Positions 11,126-22,114 of a stretch of 64,000 nt of DNA are shown piece by piece. Below the pieces are notes generated by a model. The model did no database searches. It was not told the DNA's origin and saw only the letters and a list, made by a program, of their open reading frames with translations. Source of the stretch: Halicephalobus mephisto (lineage: Eukaryota > Nematoda > Chromadorea > Rhabditida > Panagrolaimidae); assembly GCA_009193035.1 (NCBI GenBank), contig SWDT01000005.1, positions 558,001-622,000 of the forward strand, given 5' to 3'. Every line of letters starts with the position of its first letter. The stretch's first letter is position 1. The translations under genes were made by a program, and so were the position numbers.

Positions 11126-12369
11126 TTCAAAGACATTAAATCAAATTTTATGGAGACAAAAACCAACCCAATGGAAAATCCAGAAAAATGCCCAAAAGAA
11201 AACTTGAATAAAAACAGTCATAGAAGACCTCAAAAACCACCACCATCTAACCCTTGATGAAACTAGAATTCTCGTCTCCAATCCGAAAAAAATGGAGAAG
11301 GATCATAGAAAACATCCGATGTCCAAAGGCATCCACAGCAGCGTATTGGTTAAGAAGGCAACTCAAACCACTTGTCAGCTAGGGACTTGATGATGATGAA
11401 AAGACACTTGTTAGTTTTTTATCCATTATTAAATAAAAATTCAATAACATCCGAAATTGTCGATTTCCAACTTTAAAATTCAAAAGTTTCGAAAAATCAA
11501 CAATTCGATGTTCTGTATTATCAAAGTTGACAATCAGAGTTCAAAGTTGTTTTTGTTGTTTATTGCCTCTTTTAACAGTTATGTATTTGGTACAAAATCG
11601 GGGAATAACGTCTTTATGGCTGTGATTGGGTCCGTCCAAAGATGGTAAGGTTGAATGGTTCGGTTCTTTGATAGACATTCTAGGAAATGATCAGAGTTCG
11701 AAGTCGAAGTTGGTAGTTCAAATTCGATCTCAAAATCAACGCTAAAAGTTCGAAATCGGAATTTAGATTCTTCGTGTTGAAACAACATTTGTAGATTTTT
11801 TTATTTCGAAAATCCATTTTACCTAAATTAACGAAACTCGGTATCTGGATATTCTGAATCCAAACATGACCCTGAAATCGTATCTTGTCACGAAAAATTC
11901 AAATTTCAAATTTTCATTCTTAATGTTGATTTCGAATTTTTACTGTTAACTTTGATTTTAAATTTTTACTGTTAACTTTGATTTTAAATTTTCATTATTA
12001 ATTTTAATTTTGAATTTTTATTATTAATTTTAATTTTGAATTTTTATTCTTAACTTTAATAATACAGAATACTTAAATCTGGAACTTTGTAAATTTATAA
12101 AATTCAAAAAACTTACGTCGAGATGATTTTGTAACGATATTTATTTTTTATTTTTACATAATTTTGAAACAGTTGGTTTCTCAAATTTCTGGAAATTTGT
12201 GTTGAATCGATTTTGTAACGAAATTTATTTAAATTTTTTAAAAATAATTTTATAAATTTTGAACTTTCTAGAAAATTTTGAAAATTTGTGTCAAAACAAA
12301 CACTATATCTGAATTTTAGAACATCATCATTCTAGAGGAAATATCTAAAATCCTAAGTTTGGAAAATTC

Positions 12370-12870
12370 ATGTTGGAACTTTTTTGCGACAAAATTTTTG
12401 ACTTTTCTATGAAATTCAACAAATTCGTGTTGAGACCATTTTGTGATAAAATTTCTGAATTTCCTGCGAAATTCAACAAATTCGTGTTGGGACCTTTTCG
12501 TGACAAATTTCTTCACATTGTAAAAATTTTTTACTTTTCTACAAAGTTTAATAAATTCGTGTTGAGACCTTTTCGTGATAGATTTCTTCACTTTGTAAAA
12601 ATTTCTGAATTTCCTGCGAAATTCAACAAATTCGTGTTAGGACCTTTTCGTGACAAATTTCTTCATTTTGTAAAAATTTTTTACTTTTCTACAAAGTTTA
12701 ATAAATTCGTGTTGGGACCTTTTCGTGACAGATTTTTTCATATTGTAAAAATTTTTTACTTTTCTATGAAATTTAACAAATTCGTGTTGGGACCTTTTCG
12801 TGATAGATTTTTTCACATTGTAAAATTTTTTACTTTTCTATGAAATTTAACAAATTCGTGTTGGGACCAC
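12370..12870 (+). repeat. Minisatellite built on 'aaattcgtgttgggacc'
   Basis: About eight units of roughly 57-78 bp, each with 'aaattcgtgttgggacctt' followed by 'tcgtgacaaatttctt'. It keeps a 157-codon frame open by chance of unit length; the peptide is a simple repeat. The core word belongs to a motif that recurs at 0.8, 33.0-33.4, 34.7 and 36.5 kb. Confidence 0.8.
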
Positions 12871-12949
12871 TTTTCAAAAAATAAGTTTTAAAATTTTTTA
12901 TGAATACTTTTAACGTTATATATAATTTGAAATTAAATTATAAAAATAA

Positions 12950-15900
12950 TTATAAATCAGATTTAAAAAAACACGGTAGATGTTGTCCTTGAGGGCATTT
13001 GTCGAAGGCCTGAATGTGGTCTAGAAATCCAGAGGCGATTGTCATTTTCACGAAAGATCTGTCTGCAGCTACCTTTCGGGCTATCTCCAGGGGGAGATTT
13101 TTCGAGCTGAAGGGATTTTTGGAATCTTTCAGAAGTACTCTGTAAGCCGCTTCGAGACCCACGGCGAGACTGAAATCTTCATCCTCTAATCCGTGAACCC
13201 TGAAGCACTGTTCCTGTCCCAGAACCGATCTCGGGACGATTTTCTCTGTACTGTAGATGCTGCCGGATCTCTGGGTCCCGAACGGAGACCACTTGAAGCC
13301 CTCTGAATCCAGGATTTTCGAAATCTGAGCAGATAATCGGATGATTATTTTTTCTTCGTCAAAGTCCATGAAGGAGGCCACGGGGATCTGGATCCAGTTC
13401 CCGATCCTACTGTAGCTCATTTTCGTTTCGGACATGGGTGAGTTCTCGAAGGCCAAAGTCCTGAGGGCTTCCGATTTGTCTCCCAGATGAGAAATGGATT
13501 TAATAAAAGCAAATCGTCTCAAACGAAGAAGTGCCACAAGACCGGACGAATTTTCGCGAATCTGAAGATTTTTGTGTTTTTGCTCGAATCTGGTGGGACT
13601 GTCGTCCAACTGAAGCCAATCGGGTTCCTCCGTGGTCAAGCCCACCTTCTGAAGCCGTTCTTTCGCCAATTTTCTTTGTTCTTCAGAATCCAAGTATTTC
13701 AAAATTATTTTTTCTGTTTCTTGAATTAAATTTTCGAATTTTCGAAGAAATTTTTCTCTGACAGATCTGATTTCTCCATCTTTGAAAGTCGATAGGTAGA
13801 TTACTGTAGCCGCATGAGGGACATATTTCTCGATAGCATGCATACAGTCTTCGAAATCCTCGAGGACGGATTTCTTCAAAGAACTCAAGAAAAACGATTT
13901 AATTGTTTTTAGGTCCGTTTTGGACACCAAATCGGCCAAGTCCTCGAAGTAGTCGGGATCCGTAAGGACGAACTTCACAGTGTCCAGATCGAGGGTCGGG
14001 GAGTCCTTCAGGAGGGTCTTGAAGTAGCTTCTGAAGTCGAAAAAGGACTTTTCTGGATCGAGGGTCTTCAAGTCGACGACTTCCCAGTACGAAGAATTGT
14101 CGCTGTAGGAATCAGAAATCAGATCCTGAAGTTCGAAGATGAAGCTCATGGTCGGATTCTGGAGTCTCTGGCCTCTTAAATTTAGAACTTTTTCCGCGAC
14201 GAATTTATAGTCGGAAATCTTCGTCAATTCGGAATTCGGGCTGAGGTAAACGAGATAAGGGTGATCTCCGTCGGGTTCTTGGAAGTTCGCCAAGATTCTG
14301 AAATTGAAAAAAGTCTCCAAACCGAAACTGCTCTGGAAGAAAGCCACGGCTTCGGCGACGGATTTTCCGGATTTATCTTTGAGGATTTCCTTCTCTACAG
14401 TATCTATCATTTCGTTGACGAAACTGAGGTTCTCCATCCCGGTCCTGCAGCTCTCGTAGGCGTTTTTGACCATCTTCATGGCTACAGAATCCTTGTATTC
14501 CTTCTGGAGCTTCCCTCGGGTCAACATCCGGTGCATTCGGATCTCCACAGAATCCTCATATCCCTCGGATTCCAAGCCTGTCGCCAGCAGAGGACAAGAT
14601 TCCTTTGAAATCACGTGTTTCGGAACGAATCTGAGCTCGTAGAATCTGGACCAAACAGCGAAGTCGGAGAATTTGTGACTTTTCTCACATCTGAAGCCAT
14701 AGAGAACGAGGAGGTTTCCGACGACCAACAGCAAGGCACAAAAAAGAGAAAACTTTATTAATCCTCTCCAGACTGAAATTATTCATTTTATTTTTAAAAT
14801 AACTATTTTTATTTTCTTAAATAAGTATTTTTAAATTTTTTAAAATGATTATTTTTATTTTTTTTAAAATAACTACTTTTATTTTCTTAAATAAGTATTT
14901 TTTTAAATAATTATTTTTATTTTCTTAGATAAGTATTTTTTCTTAAATAATTATTTTTATTTTTTTTTAAATGATTATTTTTATTTTCTTAAATAACCAT
15001 TTTTAAATTTTTTAAAATAACTATTTTTATTTTCTTAAATAAGTATTTTTTTTAAATGATTATTTTTACTTTTTCTTAAATAATTATTTTTATTTTTTTT
15101 AAAATAATTATTTTTATTTTTTTTAAATCGATATGTCTAGATTTTTTGAACGGATAATTTTAAACCTTTTAAACAAATATTTTGTTCTTAATTTGGTAAA
15201 TAAATTTTTTTTTGTATCTAAGACAACTCATTACTTTGCGAAAGAGCGACTGATCGGCGCCAAATTTTATCATGTTCAATTTTTCCAAAAATAAATTTAT
15301 TTTTTAAATAAAATTTTCAAATTTAATCCAAAAAAAACTATTTTTGAAATAAATTTAAACAATTTTATTAAAATTAAAAAACTTATTTTTTTACAAATGT
15401 TAAAAATGAATTTTTTCAAAAAAATTTCAGAATTCAGATGTTTATTTTTATTTTTCACTAAATTCCGAAATTTTATAATTAAAAAATTTAAAAAAATGTT
15501 TTTTGAAAAATACAAATATTATTAAATTCGATTTTTTTGACGAAAAATAAACAAATTTAATTAGAATTTTCTGAATAGTACGGTATTTAAAAAATTTATT
15601 TTTTTACAAACTTATCTGAAAACGAATTTTTAGATTTTTCAATTTTTTAGAATTTTTATAATTTTTAAAAATTTTAGAATTTTCAATTTTTCAGAAATTT
15701 TAGAATTTTTAGAAATTTTAGAATTTTCAATTTTTCAGAAATTTTCAATTTTTTAGAAATTTTAGATTTTTTAGAAATTTTATAATTTTCAATTTTTTAG
15801 AATTTTAATTTTTTAAATTATAAAAAGTTTTACAAAATTCTGGAAGACTTCTGAATGTTCTTCAATGGTCCATTTTACTGAAGTTCAAATTCGGACTTTT

Positions 15901-17567
15901 TGTTTTAAAACAATTTTTGTAAATTTGTTTATTTCAAAAATCTTTTACTTAAATTGATAACTTGAATTTTTCAAACCACATGATCACAAGTCGTATCTTA
16001 ACATGAAAAATTTGAATTTTCATTTTGAAGTTTAATAGTCAGTTTTGAATTCGAATTTTAAAAATGAATTCTGGATTCGAATTTTAAAAATGAATTCTGA
16101 ATTCCAATTTTAAAAATCAACTTTGGATTCGAATTTTGAAAATGAATTCTGAATTCCAATTTTAAAAATCAACTTTGAATTCAAATTTTGAAAATCAATT
16201 CTGAATTCCAATTTTAAAAATGAATTCTGAATTCGAATTTTTATCAACTTTGATGGAGCACAGGATTTTAAGATTTTCTATGGGATTTAGATATTGTAAT
16301 ATTGATCAATTTCGAAATTTGAGGAATCATCTTTTCAGAAGTGATTAAATCAAAAGTTAAAGCAGAACCTTAGATGTCGAACCTCACCCTCATTATGAGA
16401 GATGAATTTCTTTATAGTAATTATTTCGAAAAATATGACGTCAACTTTCGTCATTTTTAATGTTTTAAAAAAACCGATTTTAATTAATTTAAAAAAATAA
16501 AATTATTCTAAAAAAGTAAATTTTTAGGGACAGATTATTTTTGATTATTTGGTTTGCAGACATCAGATTTCGTTGAAAAAAAATAATCTTTTTGGTTTTA
16601 TCAAAGGATCAGAGTCCGAAGTCGAAATTCAAACTTTTCGTGTCAAGACGTCATTTTTCAGTCATTTTTCATTCTGAAAATTTGAATAAAATTCTGAAAA
16701 CTTGAATTTAAAAATTTTCAAAATAAAAAAATCAATAAAAATTGTTCTAACACGAAAAGTCCGAATTTTGATTTTCAACTCGGTCAACTTTGATAAAAAA
16801 GAGCTTCGAGTGATCTTCAATCTCGTGGTTTTTTATCACAAGTCTGTCCTAAATGATCTTTTAGTTGAAAAAATTATTGATTAAAAATCATTAAAATCAA
16901 ACATTGATGATTTTTTGAATTCCCGCGCAAAAGTAAAAAAGGTAAATACAGCAATTTTTACCAAAATAAATTTGCTTCATAATCTTTTTTCTCTCTCTAT
17001 CTACTACTCTCCTTCTTTCTCACACACTCTCTCTCTTTTTCTTTCTCTCTTTCTCTCTCTCTCTCTCTTTTTCTTTCTCTTTTTCTCACTCTCTCTCTCT
17101 TTTTCTCTCTCTCTCACTCTCACTCTCTCTCTTTTTCTTTCTCTTTTTCTCACTCTCTTTCTCTTTTTCTCTCTCTCTCTTACTTTTTCTTTCTCTCGCC
17201 ACGATCTTAAAAATCCTTAAAATTTCCTATAAATTCTTTTCGAAACTTTGATTCTTCGTTTTTACAACAACGCTTTGTCGATTCTTCAAAGAGCTTTTTC
17301 CTCGACGTCGCTGTAAAAGGAAAACATCAAATTTGTGTAAATAGCAGTGTTTATCCTCAGAAAACCGTCACGATCATGAGTTTTTCGATTTTTTATAATT
17401 TAAAATACCATAAAAAACTTACAAAAATTATTCCTAGGAGGGGGAGTCGGGGGTTGGAAGGAGATAGTTGAGAGGGTATCCTCGTTTTGCAATTTTTGAT
17501 ATGAATCTAAAAAAATTTCAAATATTATTTTCCATAAAAAAACATAAGACTCACTTTCAGTCTTCAT
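12950..17567 (-). CDS. M13 (neprilysin-like) pseudo-peptidase B, tandem paralogue of A
   Basis: Exons read on the minus strand: 17567-17555, 17506-17423 and 14772-12950, in phase, giving 639 aa. The first intron is 48 bp and the second 2650 bp. The structure copies gene A exactly (13-nt first coding exon ending in phase 1, ~82-nt second exon also in phase 1). The tail starts 'MKTENSYQKLQNED', is Pro-rich, then enters the membrane after 'WRGLIKF'. The ectodomain keeps the M13 landmarks 'YESC', 'FVLTDPDYFEDLADL', 'YSRIGNWIQIP', 'LAVGLEAAYRVL' and the end 'KCPQGQHLPCF', but lacks HExxH and ExxxD. Strong similarity to A through most of its length indicates a local duplication. The protein is predicted to be a single-pass, non-catalytic receptor or decoy; the function is unknown. 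Confidence 0.82.
14773..17422. repeat. 2.65-kb intron of gene B: stacked simple repeats
   Basis: Sub-blocks: about 14790-15125, units of 'tatttttattttcttaaat'; about 15620-15830, 'ttttcaatttttcagaaa' units; about 16040-16245, a ~29-bp repeat of the GAATTC type ('gaattctgaattc' and 'attttaaaaat'); about 16980-17210, a (CTCTTT)n pyrimidine tract with almost no purines. No exon is seen within it. Confidence 0.65.
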
Positions 17568-18028
17568 TTTTGAAGAAATAATTGATAACTAGTTCAATTG
17601 ATGAAGCTAGTAACTGCAATGATAAAAATTTTTTAGGGAAAAATCCTTTTTTTGATTAAAATATAAAAATTCGATTTTTTTGAAAATCTTTTTTTTTTTA
17701 TAAAAATTCGATTTTTTTTAAATTCTTTTTATAAAAATTCAAAAAAGGGGTTGGGCCAAAATAAATATTTTAAATCTGTTGATAAATTGCTTAAAAGATA
17801 AGTTTTTTGTAAAATAAAAATCTTGAAATTCTGAATTACCAAAAAAACTTTTCAAATATAACATTATAAAAATTATTTTATAATTAATAAAATTTTCATG
17901 AAATTTGACTTTTTCCGGAAGTACATTTCTTCATGAATCAGAATGTTTACAATATAAAAATGAGTCGAAAAGTAATCATTTTTTATTACAATTGTTTATT
18001 TTTAAAAATCCACAAAATTAAACAAATT
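17568..18028. other. Spacer between gene B and the Gly/Tyr-rich gene
   Basis: A 461-bp AT-rich spacer with runs such as 'aaaattcgattttttt' repeated near 17660-17745. It should hold the promoter of gene B and the 3' UTR of the Gly/Tyr-rich gene, both on the minus strand. No defined element is seen. Confidence 0.5.
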
Positions 18029-19882
18029 TCATCCGAAAAGACGACTGTAACCTATCCCGAGGTTGGCAGCGGCTGCTTGTTGAAGACCGGAGCCGTATCC
18101 TCCGACGTAAGGACTACCGTAACCCCAGCCGTAGGGACTACCGTATCCTCGACTGAATCCACTACTACCGTAACCCCAGCTGTAGGGACTACTGTATCCT
18201 CGACTGAATCCACTACTACCGTATCCTCGACTGAATCCACTATTACCGTAATTTCCACTATGTGAACTGCCGTAGCCAGTGTTGAAAGAAGACACTTCAG
18301 GACCACTTAGGATGTAGGGACCTTCGATTTCGACTTCACTAGGGGTTTCAGCGGTTTCTAGAATTCTTCCGCTGTTTCCTCCAGCAGGGGCGTAGGAGGG
18401 GTTCTGGCCGATGGGGGCTTTTCTGTACCCCGTCTTGAATTCGTAGTCGATGTTTTTGTCCAGATTCCAGCCTTCTGGAACGTTCTTCAATCCCCTGGCT
18501 ACTGGAGCGGCGGAAGGAAAATCGGGGTCTACATGGGCGTCGAAAGGCACCAGATCATCCGTAGAGGCCGTCTGAACAGGGGCCACCCCGGTCCCGATTC
18601 TCGCCATTGCGTCCGAGTGGCCGACTCCAGAATCCATCCCAGAATATCTCTTATTCCTTGGCCGATAAATTTGAGCTGCAGGGATTCTGACGTCGAAGAG
18701 CTTCGGTTCGTCTTCTGACTCTTCGTTATTCAAAGCAGGGTCGTTCGCAAATACGATATTGACGTCGTCGTAGATAGCTCCATCGTACTTCTCCGGAGCT
18801 ATTCCTGATTTAATAAATTGTTCAACAAAATGGTCTTTTATACTGAAAATTCAGAAATACACCGTTATTTAGAAAATAAAAACTTTGCAAAGTGAATTTT
18901 TAGGAGATTTCACAGCTATAGTAAAAGGAGAAATAAGAGGAGAGAGAGAGAAAAAAAGGTAAAAAAGGAGAGAAAAAGAGAAAAAAAGAGAGGAGGAAGA
19001 AAAGAGAAAAAGAAAGAGAGAAAAAAGAAAGAGAGAGAGAGAGAGAAAAGAAAGAGAGAGAGAGAAAAAAGAGAGAAAGAAAAAGAAAGGAAGAAAAACA
19101 GAAAACAGAGCGAGTCGAATTATAAAAATTGCCAAATTTACCAGTTTAGGAATGCTTGTTCATTTTTGGCGGGAATTCAAAATTTAAAAAAATTATGCTG
19201 TTTAAGAAAATCATCTTCAACATGAGTTACCAAATTTACCGTTTTTTTCGCCTTTGTTATTGCGCGAAAATTCAAAAATTTCTTTAAAATTATGTCGTTG
19301 AAAAAAATGAAATTTTTTGAAATTCTTTTAACAAAAATTTCGACATTTTCATAACTTTCATGAAAGAAATGAGAAAAAGGTGCGAGTCGAATTTTAATAT
19401 CTATTTTCATCTTGTGCAAGAATTTAAAAATTAAACAAAATTTACACATTGTTTTTTATTTAATTTTGGTGTTTTTTAAAAAATTACTTTTTTTTCTCGA
19501 ACTTGACTGTCAGTCACAGTGCATTCAAAAGGATTTCCAGCCGACTGTGCAGCAAGGCGAGATGGCCGAGCGGTCTAAGGCGCCAGTTTAAGGCACTGGT
19601 CTCTTCGGAGGCGTGGGTTCGAATCCCACTCTCGTCAGCCAACTTTTTTCCGTTTAGTTCAAAAACATAATATTAAAATAACAATTTTTAAAGCAAAAAA
19701 CATTTAATTTTTTCAAAAATAAAAACCAATAAATTCCTTCAACAGCTAATATTGACAGTATTTAATAAATATCTATTTTTATTAAAATTAAAGACTTACT
19801 TTTCTTTATTTTGAAAATTTACTTTAAAAGCTGCAAAACTTCCATTTGTAAAAATAAACAACAAAATAAAAATCGTGTTCAT
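18029..19882 (-). CDS. Secreted Gly/Tyr/Ser-rich protein
   Basis: Two exons on the minus strand, 19882-19800 and 18842-18029, join in phase to 298 aa. Exon 1 encodes a clear signal peptide ('MNTIFILLFIFTNGSFAA') and ends at a consensus GTAAGT donor. The mature part has a conserved-looking segment ('YDGAIYDDVNIVFAND'), an acidic patch, a dibasic site 'RNKRYSG', and a C-terminal third made of repeats such as 'GYGSSGFSRGYGS' with Trp and Tyr. Proteins of this composition occur in worm cuticle and other extracellular matrices, and dibasic sites occur in neuropeptide-like precursors; I cannot decide between them and know no named orthologue. The 957-bp intron contains a tRNA gene on the opposite strand. 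arp-1 lies 272 bp upstream on the same strand. Confidence 0.78.
18935..19110. repeat. Purine-rich (GAGAAA)n tract
   Basis: About 175 bp of nearly pure purine on the plus strand ('gagagagagagaaaag'). In the transcribed minus strand it is a long pyrimidine tract within the intron of the Gly/Tyr-rich gene. A matching CT-rich tract lies at 16980-17210. Both could form triplex DNA. Confidence 0.8.
19556..19637 (+). tRNA. tRNA-Leu(AAG)
   Basis: 82 nt. Acceptor 'ggcgaga' pairs with 'tctcgtc' (one G-U pair) and the discriminator is A. The D arm contains 'gccgagcggtctaaggc' and the B box is 'gggttcgaatccc'. The anticodon stem is ccagt/actgg with loop ttaaggc, so the anticodon is AAG (reads CUU and CUC). 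The long variable arm 'tctcttcggaggc' identifies a class II leucine tRNA. A Pol III terminator of six T follows at 19644-19649. It sits inside the intron of the Gly/Tyr-rich gene, transcribed the opposite way. Confidence 0.97.
19644..19649 (+). terminator. Pol III T-run terminator of tRNA-Leu
   Basis: Six T residues start seven bases after the tRNA discriminator base, as expected for RNA polymerase III termination. Confidence 0.85.
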
Positions 19883-20154
19883 TTTCGATCACTAACCAGT
19901 GAAAGTGATCAAAATAAAGAAATTTCTCATTGTCCTCTAATTTTTCAAATTAAAACAAAGGTCAAAAACGACGAAACCCGTTCTAGTCACAGTTTAGGAT
20001 TCTTGTTTCATTTCACAATTCGGCTTTTTTCAATAAATTATTACAAAAATAACATCAAAGCGAAGATAGCTTTGTCAACTTACGAATTAGTTAAATAAAA
20101 ATAATTCAAAGCATTGTTAGCACACCCAGTAAACAAGTGATCAAGCTGCAGAAA

Positions 20155-21832
20155 TTAGAAACTTTTGCGGAATATCGCTCGTTGATCGTCTTCGAATTCC
20201 TTCTTCGTCACCCAGATTTTACGGAAAGCATCTAGACTTGCAAGAATAGAACCACCTATCCAAGTACCGAAAATTCGTTCTTGTGGAGCTACAATTCTAA
20301 CTTTTGCGTCCTTGGGTGTCAACTTTCTCATTTCCGCAAGTAAACGATCACCAAATCCATTGAACATCGTGCTACCTCCACTGACAACAATGTTAGCATA
20401 GAGGTTCTTCCGGAGATCAGTGTCACAAGCCTAAAAATCATTCAAAATTAAAATCACAAATAAAAACCGTTAAAATCATACTTCGATGGCACTGGAAATA
20501 CACGCAGGTACTCCCGGATACTCGGCCCCGATGATGTCAGGTCGGAAAAGGACTTCTGGAGCTCTTGAACGGCAACTACCAAGTTCAATCACCTTCCCAT
20601 CAGGCAGTGCGTATTTCGTCTGCAAAAATCACTATTGAAAGTTAATCTTCATAGAGTCAAACGTTACAAGTAACTAAGTTTGTTACACCATAGGTCACAA
20701 AAGCTGTTTTGAAATATCATAGTCAAAAATTTCACAGGAAAAGACAGATTTGCGCAGCCATTTTGAAAGCCCGGTAAAGAAAACTCAGGTAAAAATGAAA
20801 ATCGGGATTGCTTCGACAGTAGCTGCCACGGAAAGAAGACATGTCAGCAAAAAATTAAAGCATAGATAATCAAAAAAATAAATGGGAAGCGTTTTACGCT
20901 AATTATATCCTTACGTTTACATCATCCGGTTGGAGATAAAGTTTTAGCTAAAAAGATTTGAAACCCTTCAGTAACTTTTCCAGAAAACTTCAAAATGGCG
21001 AGGGAAATATTGAAACTAAAAATCTACATACCACGTCAGAACTGTTGGCATCACTGACGGGCTGAGTGGCGAGGAAACAGGCTTTCTCCTTGATTTCTCG
21101 GACAATTTCGAACTCGGATGATCTGTGGAAATTGTAACCTTCTTTCCGGAGGAGTAATTTTAGGTAACGAGTTACGTCTCTTCCGGCAACGTCGATCCGC
21201 TGAATTCCGTGTTCGATAGCGAATCCTTCATAAACTGGAACAACGTGAGTGACACCATCTCCTGAATCGACGACAGCTCCTGTGACTCGACCGCACGAAT
21301 AAAGGGATAAAACGGCTTGCATCTGGCAATGGAGAGCGGGAACGTTGAAAGTTTCGAAGAAAATCTCCGCCGCTTTCAGTCTGTTCTTCGCGGGGTTCAA
21401 TGGAGGTTCGGTTAGTAGAACTGGATGCTCATTAGTGTTGGCCTAAAGTAAAACTAATTAAAAAATATGAATTTCACAGGAAGACCAGCCTTGAGTTCGT
21501 CAGGGGAGTAAATATAGGACCAAATTCTTTCCATTTCGTTCCAGTCAGTGACGATGCCGTGTTCCATGGGGTAGTTGATTCCTAGGAGGCCTCTTAGTGT
21601 TTGGGCCTTGGATCCTAAAAGAAACAAAGCCAGGATAAGCACTTTTGAAAAGTAAAAATTCACCGATGAACAAGTCGCCTTCGACAGCTCCGGCCATGCA
21701 TCTGGTGTGCTTAGGCCTACCTACATAGTTGTAGAACTTGACCTTCGGAAATGCATCTCCGGCAAATCCAGCCTTGATCATCCCGGATCCATTGTCGATG
21801 ACTATCGGTTGATTCGCGATCACGTCCCCCAT
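20155..21832 (-). CDS. arp-1: Actin-related protein 1 (centractin, dynactin subunit)
   Basis: Five exons on the minus strand: 21832-21664, 21614-21478, 21442-21032, 20619-20482 and 20430-20155. They join in phase to exactly 376 aa, the usual ARP1 length. The start '[17 protein letters not shown]' and '[18 protein letters not shown]' are ARP1 rather than actin signatures. The ATP-binding phosphate loops ('[14 protein letters not shown]', 'DSGDGVTH'), '[15 protein letters not shown]' and the end '[14 protein letters not shown]' are intact. ARP1 forms the short filament of dynactin, which links dynein to cargo. A spliced-leader-like acceptor lies 13 bases before the ATG (AG at 21847-21846). The gene is divergent from the DDX49-like gene with 282 bp between start codons. 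Confidence 0.97.
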
Positions 21833-22114
21833 AGTCGAACTCAAGCTGCAAAAAATCAATAATCATTCTAACCATATATAAAACCAACGAGCTACATCGT
21901 AAATAATCAAATTTGAATAAATTTAAAAACAAATATTGCAAATTAAAAAAGTCTAAAAAGTAAGAATTGCGAAATAATCAACAAAGAGTTGCCCGCGAGA
22001 AAGCAGTCTGGCGAAACGGAGACATCGCCAACTGGGCAAACTGTGGGATCCTACGAAACACCCGAGGTTTTTCCGTCGTTTTTCTAATCCCGTTTGTTGA
22101 CTTTGCTCCCGTTA
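21833..22114. promoter_or_regulatory. Shared promoter region of arp-1 and the DDX49-like gene
   Basis: 282 bp separate the two divergent start codons. The middle (about 21990-22090) is much richer in G+C than its surroundings. On the arp-1 side, 'ttttttgcag' ending at 21846 looks like a trans-splice acceptor. Both genes are housekeeping, which suits a bidirectional promoter. No TATA box is apparent. Confidence 0.55.

Larger units (their letters stand above)
10130..12949. other. Gene-free spacer between the two M13-like genes
   Basis: A 2.8-kb spacer. It contains short 'aaatgtaaaaaaatatataa' repeats near 10370-10440, a foldback at 10751-11125, an unassigned stretch around 11160-11400 with one frame open for about 60 codons but no family match, and a minisatellite at 12370-12870. 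No gene is supported. Confidence 0.55.

Noticed and set aside
12370..12843. 157-codon frame with KFNKFVLGPFRD repeats
   Set aside because: Direct translation of a minisatellite.
16915..17220. 101-codon Ser/Leu/Phe-rich frame
   Set aside because: Translation of a CT-rich simple tract inside an intron.
17933..18306. Val/Thr-rich frames antisense or out of frame to the Gly/Tyr-rich gene
   Set aside because: Shadows of the Gly-rich repeat; the frame with a signal-peptide exon is the supported one.
19882..20155. Operon between arp-1 and the Gly/Tyr-rich gene
   Set aside because: Same strand and only 272 bp apart, but there is no clear SL2-type signal or polypyrimidine acceptor, and the second gene encodes a secreted protein; left as unproven.
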